From Impatiens glandulifera (taxonomy: Eukaryota; Streptophyta; Magnoliopsida; Ericales; Balsaminaceae), in assembly GCF_907164915.1 (NCBI RefSeq), contig NC_061864.1, positions 19,132,484-19,196,483 on the forward strand: a DNA stretch of 64,000 nt, written 5' to 3'. A program made the translations under genes and the position numbers. This document shows, piece after piece, positions 22,942 through 34,795 of the stretch. The notes below the pieces were generated by a model. The model was not told where the DNA came from, did not search any database, and worked only from the letters and a program-made list of their open reading frames with translations. Each line of letters starts with the position of its first letter. The stretch's first letter is position 1.

Positions 22942-23934
22942 TTTTAATAAAAATCTAACATGTCTTATAAATTATTTAAAATATTATTTTACTCGAGATT
23001 AATAATTTTGACAATTTAAAAAAAATAGATTTTTTTAAAATTAGTTTAAAAGTTTATTTGTTGATTTGAACAAATCAAACTGATGTTAGAGATTTTAAAT
23101 TATTCTAAGTCTATTAAGTTTTAAGGATTTTGGTGAGTCTTATATTTAAGGACAAATATTTTAGAGTTCAAACAAACTCATGGAGAAACTTTTATCTTTT
23201 TGATTTTTTTATGTTTTTGATTTTTATGTTTTATAATTTTGTGTTTTTGATTTTGGAGGTTTTATTTTAGTTTTAGAGTTATTGAGGTTGTGTTTTAGTT
23301 TTCTCGGTCGGCCGCGTGCACCGCAACGGGAGAGAAAGAAGCGTCGGCTCTCGGCAACAATAGACTTGAAGAAGCGCCGGGAAAAACTTGAACATGCGTC
23401 GCTACAGAAAAAATCGACTGTTATTCCTATATCTAACTAAATGGTAACCAAGAATGACTCCTAACTCAATTTTTTCTGAGCTAAAATGACAGTACTACAA
23501 TATATTCACATAATATACAAGAAAATACAAGAATAAAATCAATTAAAATCAAGAATGCACCAAAAACACAAAATGAAGATTTCGGGTCAAATGTGTTTTC
23601 TTTACTTCTAAATTCAATTGTTTAGAGTCGTTTTGTTTATCTTTAAACTTAAATCATTCTAGACTCAAAGGTTCAAAATAAATTTTAAACACAATAAGCC
23701 CAAAAAGTTTTGAGATTAAATCCAATTGGAAAGAAAATGACCCATAATGATTTAAATGACCTTTTTTTTTATTAGATTTTGATTTTTTAAATGATTTTCG
23801 GGTTAGTTAGATGTTGTTAGTTTAGATTTAATTTTTGTTATTTTGATTTCATTTACATATTTTACAATCAAGAACTTATTATTATTATATATAGACTTAT
23901 AGTTTGAAGAGAGAAGAAACTATGTTGTTGTTAC
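22942..23934. other. Uncharacterised repeat between LINE and inverted MYB exon
   Basis: No gene identified. The sequence parallels 36,770-37,985 and 53,970-55,245 but lacks most of the GC-richer section found in those: at about 23,298 TTTTAG is joined directly to TTTTCTCGGTCGG. The final 100 bp are the start of the intron of the adjacent minus-strand MYB exon. Confidence 0.5.
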
Positions 23935-24224
23935 CTCTTCAGCTATACATACGTGACCATTTATAATTCCAATCCTGGCATGAAGACGAACAATCGTCTC
24001 TATTTCTTCGTGGGGGCTTTTATCGGTCCAGGTTTTAGATGGTTCATCCATCGCAGCCTACATGATTTTCCGCACCGATTGAGTCCAGATTCTTTCTCAA
24101 CGGTGTTCCAGCTCGCGTCCTCCCCATGCTTACGAATGTAAGCAACTAAAACTTCATCTTCTTCTTGAGTCCACGTACCTTTTTTCAATCTAAATTCTTC
24201 TTGTTCAGGTGAGTTAGATTTCAC
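23935..24224 (-). pseudogene. GAMYB-like exon 1, inverted, start lost
   Basis: Minus-strand copy of MYB exon 1 with no exon 2 found beside it. It reads [20 protein letters not shown] and [19 protein letters not shown], and keeps the canonical GKSC and LRW of R2. R3 is shortened after NHLKP and shifted at KAPT-K (near 24,000). The initiator ATG of the intact gene is not conserved; the preceding codons read ACT GTG. The exon still ends at GAAGAG|GTAAC (23,935). Head-to-head with the pseudogene at 24,484. Confidence 0.82.
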
Positions 24225-24483
24225 AGTTGTTGATATTTAAATCCTTCTTCATATTAATTCAAAAACTTATTACAATATTGATACATACATACAGAATTAA
24301 GAAAAGAGAAAACAGGGAGGGAGGATCTTGATTCTTGATTGATTCAATTAATTTACAAGCGATTCTTCTTGTTTTCATATTCATCCAAATCAAGATCCGG
24401 TATATGTAATAAGTAAGTTTTTGGATTATGATTCATCTAATATGAAAAGGGGTTTAAATATGTAAATCAAATTCCCATGAACA
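24225..24483. promoter_or_regulatory. Head-to-head spacer between two MYB copies
   Basis: A 259-bp AT-rich spacer separates the start regions of a minus-strand MYB exon 1 and a plus-strand MYB pseudogene. The same arrangement occurs at 38,282-38,528 and 55,537-55,795. A shared bidirectional promoter is plausible from geometry alone; I see no specific motif that proves it. Confidence 0.4.
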
Positions 24484-25586
24484 AGAAGTTCTCGATTGAA
24501 AAAGAGAACGTGGACAGATGAAGAAGATAGAATTCTAGTTGATTACATTCTTAAGCATGCATGGGGAGGACGCGAGCTGGAACACCGTTGAGAAAGAATC
24601 TGGACTCAATCGCTACTGCGGGAAATCGTGTAGGTTACGCTGCATAAATCATTTAAGACCTGATTTGAAGAAAGGTCTTATAACAGCCGCCGATGCTATG
24701 ATCGGAAAAAGATGGTTCAAGAATTGAATGAAGAAGAACTGAGAATTACCTAAGCTAGCTGATTGAGGGTTTTGGAAATATTAATCATGATCTTCCTTCC
24801 TATTCTTACCATATTGTTTTTCAGGTAGATCAGAATTCAGGGCTCCAATCATTCCAATTCGTGTCTACTATTGCGATAAAACTCTCTTTCATTTCAACAT
24901 CTACCTAATCTCGTTGATGGTTTTGACAATTAATATTGATCATGGTTTTACTTCCTCTTCTTATATATGATGCTACTACTGATGCTTTTCTAGCTAGTGG
25001 CTCATAATCCAGAGCTCCCTCCTATTGTTGCTGCCAATATATACTTTGTCTTCATTACAGCAACCACTTGATCAGATTGAGAGTTTTGGAAAAACCGATC
25101 AAAACTTGCCATCATCATCTTCTCAGAATTATTATCTAGCTAGAGCTCCCTTCAATCCAATCTCAAGATCCTTTTCATTTGCCACAAATTGAGAATCTTT
25201 CTCAATCACCCGCAACCCAAAATCTACAATCAAATTGTATGCCTGGCCGGTCGAAAGAGAACCCACAATCAAATGTCAACTTCTCAAGAGGATTGGCATA
25301 TATATATGCATTATTGGGAAACAACTATTTGGAGATACATCAACATTGTCTATTTGGGTGGGGTGAGTGATTTATTTATTTATTTATTTATTATGGTGTT
25401 AAATTTGACATTTGTTATTTCATTGTGTAGAAAAAAATTTAAATGAAGAATCAATGACTCTTTTACCTTTGGTCATAGCTTGGTTGGTGTAGATGGGGAC
25501 AATATGTTTACAACTCTTCCAAATGAAGACGACGAGATGAATTGTCCAATTTTGTGCCCGAAATATTAAGAATTCGTGAAAACATT
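24484..25586 (+). pseudogene. GAMYB-like R2R3-MYB pseudogene (copy 2)
   Basis: Almost base-identical to 250-1,352, with the same GCAT frameshift, Trp-to-Cys change, R3 deletion and fragmented exon 2, so these lesions predate the duplication. Small differences occur near 25,569 (AAG for ATG). It is not able to encode a MYB DNA-binding domain. Confidence 0.88.
25141..25161 (+). promoter_or_regulatory. miR159-type target site in MYB pseudogene (copy 2)
   Basis: Identical to 907-927: 20 of 21 positions pair with miR159a as I recall it. Confidence 0.75.
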
Positions 25587-26251
25587 TGAGGAAATTATTA
25601 CAATCACGGCTATACCAAATTTTGATTTTAAATTGTATTTTAGTTAATGGTAATTTCTTAGAGTTTTTCTTCTTGAGGTATGTTTTCATTCTATGTAGAA
25701 CTAGCTAGAAAGAAACATATTCTAATTTGTTTTTATCTTCCTATAAAAGAAAAGCTTGAAGTTATCTATGACTTTATATGACACATGCTTCTTAAAATTA
25801 GCATGGAGGTTTTTTGTTTTGTTTTTTAATTAAAGTATTTATTGACCCAAGTATTTTAATTGAAATAATTATAGATTAATTTATTTAGTATTATTAATTT
25901 TATAGTCTTTTGGCTTTATGATTTAAATAATTTTAATTTAATCAAATCGAGTTTGTTTGAAAATCCCTGAATTCCAGACTAAATATGCATGCATCCAGCT
26001 TCAATCATACTTAGAAACCGTTTGATGAAATATGGCAAGCATATATATGTGATGGGCTTAGCTTTCTCTCTTTCTGTTTAATAACTCGTTTCTCGTCTAA
26101 CTAAGCCTTGTTTGGAAACAAGGCAAACTTCCAAACAAAAAGTCATTTGAAAACACTTTTTTATTAACTGCTTCTAGGCCAACTCCAAATATAATTGTTG
26201 TCCTGGTTTAATTACGAACAAATTATTATTATTTTTTAACACTTTTAATCA
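25587..26251. other. MYB 3' flank, no gene
   Basis: Counterpart of 1,353-2,017; AT-rich, no supported gene. Confidence 0.5.
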
Positions 26252-29217
26252 TTATAGACATATATTCATCAATAACATATAATTTGGGTCGGATCGCGGG
26301 TTTACAAAACCCCTTCCTGGTTGAGTAGGATCGACATCTGACCAGGAGCCCCTTGTCGGTTAAGCAGGAACATTAAACGCAAGATGTCTTCGTCTCTGAA
26401 AGGCATTGTCAAACGAAACTCTGCGAGTTCCTCGGTTTGATTGGTCATTGGAAGGAAAGGAACGAATTGGAACTGCTGGGATCGGTTGAAGTGTTTCTTT
26501 AGATCGGTGTTGTCTTCGATTTCAAGGGTTAAGCATCTTCCTCTTCTTCTTCACCACCGGTCGGAATATCAGAGATAGGATTAGGGTTCAACGGTGCTTT
26601 AGTTTCCAGTCCGGTGTTTGCTGCTGCTAACTCTTAAGCCCTCTTTCTTTTAGTTTGTGCTCTCGTCTTCTTAGCAATCAGAAGAGATTTCTCTTTTTCC
26701 TCATTGATTTGTTCTTGATTGAGTTTCTCCTGAATTTTCCTAGCCGCTCTCTCGTTATCAATCTCAGCTGCCTTGGCTTTTGCATCTTCGTCAGCTTGAA
26801 GCTGTCGGGCAACCTCTTCATCCGATCTCATTCTTTCTTCGTAGGCAATCTTTCAGTTCTTTACCAGCTCATAGAACTATAATGACATAGTTTGTATCGA
26901 TGTGAGAGTTTGAGAGGTTACCTCTTGAACTTGTGCTAGCTTAATGTCGGTGGAAGCGACCCGTTCTCTTAAGATTTCATTTACTTGAGCCTCCATGGAT
27001 ACCTGCCATGGGGCCATGGATTTTCGAATCATCTCCGCAATGAAAGTCTTCTGTTCTGGATGGTTTATCAAAACTATATATTCTCTTGATTTATGTCGGT
27101 CAGAAGACTTACTTGAGGAGGCTCTGGCCGATTTAGAGGGAGACGGATTGGTGGTTGCCTTGCTTTTGTCCTCTTATTCATTTTCTGAAGTCTTGATGGG
27201 AGATTCCGGTTGACCGGTTTCAGATTCATTCTAGCGTTGGTTCCCGGGTTCTGTTTCAGATGTAGCCCCTGCCAGTTTGGAGGATTCACCTTTTTTCAAA
27301 ATAGAATTTCTCAGCCTGTTTTTCTTCTCGGTAAGTGAGCTCTTTTTCAACCGGAGTGGATATGGGCGGTTCTTCATTCATTTTGATTGTTTCTTCATAC
27401 TTGGAGATTTCGGTGATTAAGTCTTCTTTAACCTTTTTCATGATACTTAGCACAGTCTTATCCACGTTGGCTACTTCACCTTGAATGAGAACCTCTTCTC
27501 CTTTATCAATAAATGAAGACAACACCCTCAACTTGGCATTTGCCTCAACAAGGTTTGTTCTTGTCATAGCGATCGGTACAAATGTGGTTTTTGCTAGATC
27601 GAGCACGGTTTCCTCTAATGACACTAATTTCGGCCACTTACTTTCTTCAGGGCATTCAGGGAGCATATCTTTAAAGTTTACCTCCAGTCTTACTTTTGCC
27701 CACGCATAATAGGAATCGAATATGGCATGTGCTCTCTCTTCAACTTTCTTGAGAACATTATCTACAATTTTCTCAGCTTCAGCATCGGCCATGCAAGAAT
27801 CCGGTTTTTCAATAGAATCCGGAATAGTTGTATCGGTCGCCTCTTCTAGGATAGGATTTTCTTTGGTTTCAGTTGGAATGGTTTCCTCATTAATTTGACC
27901 GGTTGAATCTTTCCCGATATGACCGCTTTCAGGAACATGAGGCTGCTCGGCTACTATATTGTCAATTCTTTCTTCATTATGTTCAGCTGACTTACTAGTT
28001 TCACCAACAGAACATGTCCGGTCAGTTTCAGCATTTTGACCGGTAGCATCAATTTTACTAGTCACGTCGGTTTCATCTAACCGATTGACTCCATCCACGA
28101 TATTGTTAATAATTTCTGATACTCTCGGTTAAGCCTCTAAAACCACAAACTCAATCGGTTTTGCTGCAGAATCCTTAATCACAGGAATAACAGAAGAGAT
28201 AGAAATATTTACCTCAGGAAGAGAAGTTTCCTTGAATTTAGAGCGACTATCTGCGCTTGTAGTAGACTCGGCACGAGCTTGAGGATTGATCGGTGTGGGA
28301 GTAGACTCGGCAAGAGTCTAAGTGTAGATGGGAGTGGCCGCGCGGTTTTCCGGTGTAGAGTGTATGAGAGCGGTTTTTATTGCTTCGCTGTCGGTTTCCT
28401 CATCAACCGATGTCACATGCATCAGTCGTTTACCCTTCTTGACTTTCTCTTTTGTCTTTTTCACCTTTGTTTTCTTAGTCGTTGATTCTTTAACCTTAGG
28501 TTGTTTTTCTTTACTAACTCTAACAATGCTTTTCTCGATATTGACCGAATTTAATATCTTACTATTAGATAGGATGATACCTGGACCAGTAGGGATGTTG
28601 AAATGGAGTAGAATCTTGCCGATCTGCATGGCGTAACCTAAGCACCGGTTGGTCTTAGGACACACCATCTCGCATAGAATCTCGAATAGAATGCCCGCCC
28701 AGTTAATTCGGTCACCTAATAAAATGTCGGCCATCATCTCAAATTTCGACCGGGTGATGCTGTCGAACTTACCTCCACTAGCCTGAAGTGCCTTAGACAC
28801 GATGTCGCGCAGAAGTCGAAATTCGAACCACATGGAGTTTTTATTCCCAGTGAGTTGCACCGGTTCACTGGTGTTAGAAACAATCATTTGAATACTTAGG
28901 GTTGCGTCTTCTGATAGGTCGGTTGAGAAATCGCACCCCTCTGTTGGAAGATGAAGGGCTTCGACGAAGACCTGTTCAGATAACTCAATCTTTTTGCCGC
29001 CCACCTCCGTATGAATAACCCTCTTCTTGATCTTGGCATTCTTGAAAAACTCCTTAACCGCACTCGGATATACTACGAACGGACCATCAAGAAAATGTTC
29101 CAACCCCGATTCTTTGACAAATTCCATAACCTTTTGAACATCGGCCGATCCATTGTTCTTGATATCTTCGAAGTCAACCTGAACAATGTGAACAAACAAC
29201 GCATTATCTCGTCCCAT
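26252..29217 (-). pseudogene. Lamiales-type repeat ORF, copy 2 (best N-terminal part)
   Basis: The most readable copy of this unknown family. From ATG at 29,217 a frame of 299 codons is open (MGRDNALFVHIVQVDFEDIK; SGLEHFLDGPFVVYPSAV; EALHLPTEG; INWAGILFEILCEM), then a Lys-rich linker, before a TAG at 28,318-28,320. After a further TAA near 28,131, a second frame of 270 codons (28,098-27,286) is acidic, ending with a Glu/Lys segment. Remnants of the Ser/Lys and coiled-coil parts follow to 26,252. The N-terminal domain resembles uncharacterised Lamiales repeat proteins recalled from memory. No enzyme motif is visible. It may be a transposon-associated structural protein; that is a guess. Confidence 0.6.
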
Positions 29218-29618
29218 GATGAAATTTGGAAGACAAAGAAGTTTTGGTAGAGAGAATGCAAAGGTAGAGAAATTTCAAGAAGGTGATAAGATGTGTTTAA
29301 AAATAATGTGCAAATGCCTTTATATATGGTGAGTGTGACGGTTGGGTCACTGAACAATCACACGTCATCGTACGACTGCCTTGAAAAGGCGCCAAACTTT
29401 CCCTCCAAAGTAAGGGCGGTAACTTTTTGGCGGTAAATTTCAGCGGTAAGTTTATGCGGTAAGATAATTAAAATCGGTACATTAATGCGTGGTAATTTTG
29501 TAGCAGTTTAAAATAGAACCGAATTAGAAAAGAGACCGAATTAAATGAGCTATAGGGCTTTAAAGAGAATCATTTAAGTTAAAAACATTTAGGAAACACA
29601 GAGCGGTCAAATTTAAAA
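29218..29618. other. Divergent intergenic region (copy 2)
   Basis: Counterpart of 7,544-7,960. GGCGGTAA-type repeats at about 29,415-29,455. No gene. Confidence 0.4.
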
Positions 29619-29696
29619 ATGGATCAACCGGTAGAGAAACAAAACAACTGGTTGTTCATCAAATACAAGTACATGAATGATAATCTTAACGCATAG
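29619..29696 (+). CDS. Small ORF, 25 aa, truncated counterpart
   Basis: MDQPVEKQNNWLFIKYKYM followed by a TAG after 25 codons. Counterpart of the 38-codon frames at 7,961 and 60,935. The premature stop argues against strong selection on this peptide. Confidence 0.15.
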   Translation: MDQPVEKQNNWLFIKYKYMNDNLNA

Positions 29697-29824
29697 CATC
29701 TGCCCTCTCAATTCAGTTTTCCACCGATTCCTTATTTAGCATGTTGATTATGCATCAACAACATTTTTACACATTTATTACTTATATTGATTTACACATA
29801 ATATTGAATTTTCTATTTTTGCAG

Positions 29825-31165
29825 AATCTTCCGCCAAGAAGATACGAGGGAAGAATAAAAATATCGCTCTATCGAGGAGGCCACCGGGGTCAAAGATTGC
29901 TCTCAGTTTCAAAGAGGTAGATGGGAGGTCAATCGGCGAAGGTAGATGCATGTGGTCAAGACATTTGAGGTCGGTGGTGCGGGCCCCCTCAGTCATTTCG
30001 TATTGTCTGCTCAAGTGGAAGACATTGAGTGCTGACCAATTGAATTCACTTTAGCTTGCTATGAAGGTGATAAACTTATTATACATTTAACATTCAAATA
30101 AAAGTTTATAACATTTGAATGTTTTATTTTTCAGGATCCGTTCAAGAGTACATATTGTCATATTGATCAATATCGAGCGACTGGATTGCCACGCTCCAAA
30201 CAAATATGGGTAGGTGGCGCTCCGATTTAAACATGGATTATATCCGGGTTCATCACAGAGATGAGGCAACGGTACTGGTCAATCCCCCACGAGACTACGA
30301 TCCAGTCGATTGGGAGTTCATGTGTAGACACCATAACTTCACAGATAAATTTAAGGTACTATTTTATAATTGAAATAAAAACTGATAACACTAGTTCTAA
30401 TTTTATTTTATTTTATGCAGAGAAATAGTGGTATAAATGTAGAGAACAAGAATAATTTGAAATTCCCGACATCATACGGACATAAACATTTTTCACAAGT
30501 GGAGGAAGATTTGGTATGTACATTATTTAAAATAACTTAATATAAAGAATGTTACTAATTTTATAAATCATTTATTTAAATAGGCGGGTGAAATAGGACG
30601 AGCACCCACTATCGTTGAAATTTTCAAGAGGACCTGTACCCGAAAGCTACAAAAGAAAACCCCAACCCGATCTCGGATGTACGAGCACAAGAGAAGATCG
30701 TAAGTTAAATGACTTTAATTGAAATTTTAATAAAATTATATATATATATATATATATTATATAGATGAAAATTAATTTCAAATGTGTAGGCGGAGATGGA
30801 AGAAGTAAGAAACGAACCAGATATCTCTGACTTTTACTTGACAAAGAAAGTGTTTGGACGCCAACTACATGGGACAGTGATCAGTATGAAATCTGGCGTC
30901 CGACCAACACACTTTCGAGAGGATCGACGAAGTGGCAACAAATCTCAACGAGACACTGATCGGTTGTTGGAGGAGAATGAAAATCTTAGGGCAAAAATGA
31001 GAGAAATAGTATCGACAGTAGAAGAAATTCAAATGTGGGATATGGAAAGGGCATAAAGGGAGGCGGCCTGGGTGCAAAGGGGGGGCGCAAAGAGATGCCC
31101 AAATGGAGGAATATAAACAACAAACTGTATTCATAATGAGGTAGTTTCAACCCCTAGTTAGTTAG
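29825..31165 (+). pseudogene. CACTA/En-Spm-associated transposase (Ptta-like) remnant, copy 2
   Basis: Same five-piece layout as 8,167-9,494. The exon 1 acceptor is intact here (TTTTTGCAG at 29,824) and exon 2 reads PRDYDPVDWEFMCRHHNF. Exon 3 reads NNLKFPTSYGHKHFSQVEE. Breaks include TAG in exon 1 (SL-stop-LAM, near 30,053), TAA at 31,054-31,056 in the coiled-coil part, a G-run shift near 31,080 and TAG at 31,142-31,144. Different lesions from copies 1 and 3 show independent decay after duplication. Confidence 0.65.
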
Positions 31166-31755
31166 TACAATGTAGTTGTTTTTTGAACATTTGTAAACGT
31201 TTTGGTTTGACTGATAACAATGTTTGATTTAGAATTTTGAAATTATAATGATATTTTTGTTTATGAATGGTATTGTATATGATTTTGTTGCGTAAAAAAC
31301 GGACGGCCTAGCTGAGCCATTTTCAGGGACAATACTGAGAGATAATAGATCATTTTTCGGTTTTTCAGACGAGTAAAATACCAAAAGTTATTCGAAAACT
31401 TTTGGTATTTCCCTCGTATGAACTGAGAGATGATCTATTATCTCTCAATTTTTCACATGAGGGAAAACCGAAATTTATTGTCCCAAGAGAAAATAACGAG
31501 AGATTATCTATTATCTCTCATTTTTCACTCGAGGGAAATACCGAAAATTTTTCGAATTTTTTTCGATATTTCCCTAGTGTCTAAACCGAGACATTTCGTA
31601 AATCTCTTGGGAAATACCCAAATAGATTTACCGTAAACCGTTATACCGACGAATGCCGAAAGTTTTCTAAACTTTCGGTATTAGTGTTATAACGATAGAT
31701 ATACGGTAATTACCGAGAGATTGTATTCTCGGTAATAACCCTTTTTTCACTAGTG
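31166..31755 (+). mobile_element. CACTA element right end with intact terminus
   Basis: From about 31,325 there are repeated imperfect hairpins (ACCGAGAGAT with its complement; GGGAAATACCGAAA with its complement). The end reads CCCTTTTTTCACTAGTG, stopping at 31,755; its complement, CACTAGTGAAAAAAGGG, is a standard CACTA-superfamily terminus. The transposase remnant upstream has the family expected for such an element. I found no matching left CACTA end, so the left boundary is unknown. Confidence 0.82.
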
Positions 31756-32180
31756 AATTCTTGGGGTCGAAACTAAGTGTACTTCTGTATACGATGTAGA
31801 GTAGTTATCTGAAGATCATGAGGAGCTTTAGAAGCTTTGAAGAGTTCAGGCATTGTAGCTTCTTATTCGACAAGCAACATCGATTTTATTTGATTTCTCT
31901 CGCGGTTATGGGAACTGATATATATTAATAGGTTAGGTGTAAATAGAAAAATAATATTAAAATAAATAAAACTAATATAAACTAATATTTTAGAGTAGTT
32001 ATATAATGATCATGAAGAGATTTAGAAGCTTTGAAGGTTGACCGGAGTTCAGGCATTGTAGCTTCTTCTTCTTCGACAAGCAACATCGGTTTTATTCGAT
32101 TTTCTCTCTCGCTCGGTTATGGGAACTGGTATATATATATTAATATGTCATATGTCAGGTGTAAATAGAAAAATAATATT
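31756..32180 (+). repeat. Tandem duplication of about 190 bp
   Basis: Two diverged units, about 31,797-31,985 and 31,990-32,180. Both hold GAGTAGTTAT, GATCATGA, TTTAGAAGCTTTGAAG, TTCAGGCATTGTAGCTTC, CGACAAGCAACATCG, GGTTATGGGAACTG and GGTGTAAATAGAAA. No long reading frame. Not seen elsewhere in the window except for the final AT-rich part. Confidence 0.75.
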
Positions 32181-32663
32181 AACATATTATAATTTTGAAT
32201 AAAATAAAAGTGATATAAATTTTAAAACAATATATATAAAGTTAAACAGTTTTATAAAGATAATAAAATTTTAGTTATATTATAAATTAATAATATTATA
32301 AATATTTGAGATAATATAGGAAATAAATAATTTTCAAATATAAAATTAATTTTTGTTTTCTAAATAATAAAACCTTAGAAAAAAATATTATAATTTATTT
32401 TCATAAACTCTTGAATAATTGAGATAAGATAGGAGATAAATAATTTTTAATTGAGACAAGATATGAGATTAATATTAGTCGAAAATTTAAATAAAGATAT
32501 AAGTGGTAATCTCCGCTTAAAATTGAAATAGTGAATGTTTTATGATTTCTTGTTTCTATTTATGATTATTAATTGTTGGTTAAGAACTAATTCACTCAAT
32601 CATACTCATCGCCATTCAAGAAGAAAAGAAAAAAATAATCACTTGCAAATTAAATCAGTTAAA
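32181..32663. other. AT-rich MYB leader-type DNA without a MYB
   Basis: Matches 12,690-13,210 and 17,720-18,235, the DNA directly upstream of MYB exon 1. It ends at GTTAAATAGATCC, where the intact locus continues into the leader; here it switches at about 32,664 to Mutator-like minisatellite. Confidence 0.6.
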
Positions 32664-33251
32664 TAGATCCGGGTCTCGAAACCACACTTTCGGGACAAGA
32701 AACCACCATTTCGGGACACAATATGCAGCTAATAAACTTTTCGGGACATAATATATCAAAAACGTTTCCACACTATATACTTTTCTATCGTAAAACCCTA
32801 ATTGCTAAATCCTAACCGATATCAAAATCATCTACATTTCTAAAAGATAAGAATTCTTATTTACCATAAAGTCCTTGGAGTCTTGTGGGGCGATGTACAT
32901 GGACCAACACCATCCTGAAAAGAAGAGTAGTATGAACCTGGACCTACCCTAAACCTAAATGAAGGAAGTGAAGATACACAAAGGAGAGCTTCAAAACTAA
33001 TCATTTTCGATCGGAAGAAGATGAAGAAAAGAGAATAAATCGGGATGCTGGAGTGGAGAGCCAATTCGCCAGAGAAGAAAGAGAACGATAGCTGGAAATG
33101 AGAAATGAAAAGAAGAAAGAGGGGGAACTAGGAACAAAAACGTTTTCTAATATTTTTTTATTTATTTTTTTCTCTCTCCTACCCACGTGGCAGGCCACGT
33201 AGGATTAGTGACCTTGTTTTCGCTGAAGTTTTGTTGCGTTTATCATTTCTC
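32664..33251. mobile_element. Mutator-like element, right-end fragment
   Basis: Begins inside the TTTCGGG minisatellite and runs to the right terminal inverted repeat, ending CATTTCTC at 33,251. Matches 47,210-47,796 and 13,835-14,485. T-rich DNA follows, as in the other copies. Confidence 0.82.
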
Positions 33252-33703
33252 TTTTCTTTTTTACTTTTATTCTTTTTTTATTTATATTCTCTTTTTTCTA
33301 GATATATATATCAACTTATTATTTATTATTTGAGATGTTTTTGTTTTTATTTTTATTTTTTATTAGATTATATTTAAAGAAAATTTTATAAACAATTTAT
33401 TTTTTCATATAGACGATGTTTTAGGTGGTGAATGAAAAGATAAATATTTTTATTTTATAGAAATTATCTATATTTGAGACAAACAAAATTATTTTTTATC
33501 TCATAATTTTCAATGGTTATTAGTTATAAATATATAACTTGTTTATAAATTTAAAAGTGTTACAAGTATTTAATTTATTTTTATGTTATAGTACATGAGT
33601 TAGTCATTCGACATTTTTTTATATCTTCAAATATTATAAAAATTAAAGTTTTATGTGAAAAAAATTTAGTAAAGGTTATATTAGTTACCTACTTGTTAAT
33701 GTG
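33252..33703. other. AT-rich block, truncated
   Basis: Same DNA that follows the Mutator-like right end elsewhere, cut off at GTTAATGTGACA (about 33,703), where it joins internal Mutator-like sequence. No gene. Confidence 0.6.
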
Positions 33704-34795
33704 ACACTATAGGAAATCGACGTTCATCAACTCCTCCCAGTTCAGGGTTGCTCACCCTATACACGTAGCACAACTTAAAACATACATATGTTAAAACCAT
33801 TTATTTTTGCAATCAGGGAAATAAATTAGTGATAACTTACAATAAGGAACGTCTGTGGTCCTTGTAAATGTCGTTTTTCATTCGCCTTCCATTTTTCACA
33901 TTATTTAACTAATCCTTCAAGTACAAATTTGCATCAATTGAACTTTTTGATATTATCAACCTCTGAAATAGATTTCTGAATTCTAAACTTGCAAGTGAAA
34001 AAAAAATAGATTTGAGGATTATCTAACAATGCATATACCATACATATATGTTGTCAACTGCAATTGAAAAAAACATAAATGAGATATACCTGGTTATTTG
34101 ACCCATGTGATCACACCAGAGAAATAGCTGACAGCAAATAATACAAAGACTATCTTGAAATTGTTCTCCATGATTTCATTGGCATATTAGTCACTATAGG
34201 GGCGTCATTAACAGGGTTACCCTATCGAGTCCTAAATGCCTTCAACTTGTCATCGGTCTCGTTATGCTCGTATTCTACAATGTCCAGCTCCCCTCTGGGA
34301 GACCCAATATGATTTGAACATCCTCTTCTTCGATCTTCACTTCCTCGTCACTCTTTAAGGTGAATGCACATTTAGTACAGTCAAACTGTCTGACTAGATA
34401 ACGAAAGATCTCCCCAGGGGATTTTGAAAGCGATAATGATAGGAGGGAGACAAAGCCTATTGACTTCACAACCTGTTTTTGTTCATTAGCCAGCAGTTGA
34501 AGAAGATTGAAAATGTCAAAAGATGAGGTCCTAGTTAAAAACAAGTTGTGGGGGGCTACTTTGGTTTCTTCGGCTTCCTTTTACGTTTATTTGCTTTACA
34601 AAAACAAAAGATAAGCATTTAAAAACCACGAATCAGATAGATAATAAAATAAATGAACCGATTCAGGTCCTGAAACTACGGTTTCGGGACAAGAAATCAT
34701 CATATTGTGTCCTGAAATGCTGGTTTCGGGACTCGAAACCACACTTTCGGGTCCCGAACTAGCCTTTCGAGACACAATATGCAGCCAATTTCAGC
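33704..34795 (-). pseudogene. Mutator-like internal fragment with Ulp1-gene N-terminal exon
   Basis: Matches 46,065-47,150 of the complete element. On the minus strand a frame at 34,544-34,275 reads FLTRTSSFDIFNLLQLLANE, then SPGEIFRYLVRQFDC and EEEDVQIILGLPEG. That pattern recurs at the N-terminus of plant transposon proteins that end in a Ulp1/C48 protease domain. The minisatellite follows at 34,668-34,778. The right terminus is absent: at about 34,795 the element is fused to MYB exon 2. Confidence 0.65.

Larger units (their letters stand above)
24235..31755. repeat. Large duplicated block, copy 2
   Basis: Second copy of the MYB pseudogene, repeat ORF and CACTA block. It lacks the hAT insertion, keeps a longer N-terminal repeat ORF and keeps the CACTA right terminus (CACTAGTG, ending 31,755), so its right end is the most complete of the three. 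It is nearly identical to copy 1 over the first 4.3 kb. Confidence 0.9.

Noticed and set aside
24539..24727. 62-codon frame starting MITFLSMHGEDASW taken as a small MYB protein (also 305 and 55,851)
   Set aside because: It starts out of frame after a 4-bp duplication, contains only part of R2 with Trp changed to Cys, and ends at a deletion. It is a pseudogene piece, not a one-repeat MYB.
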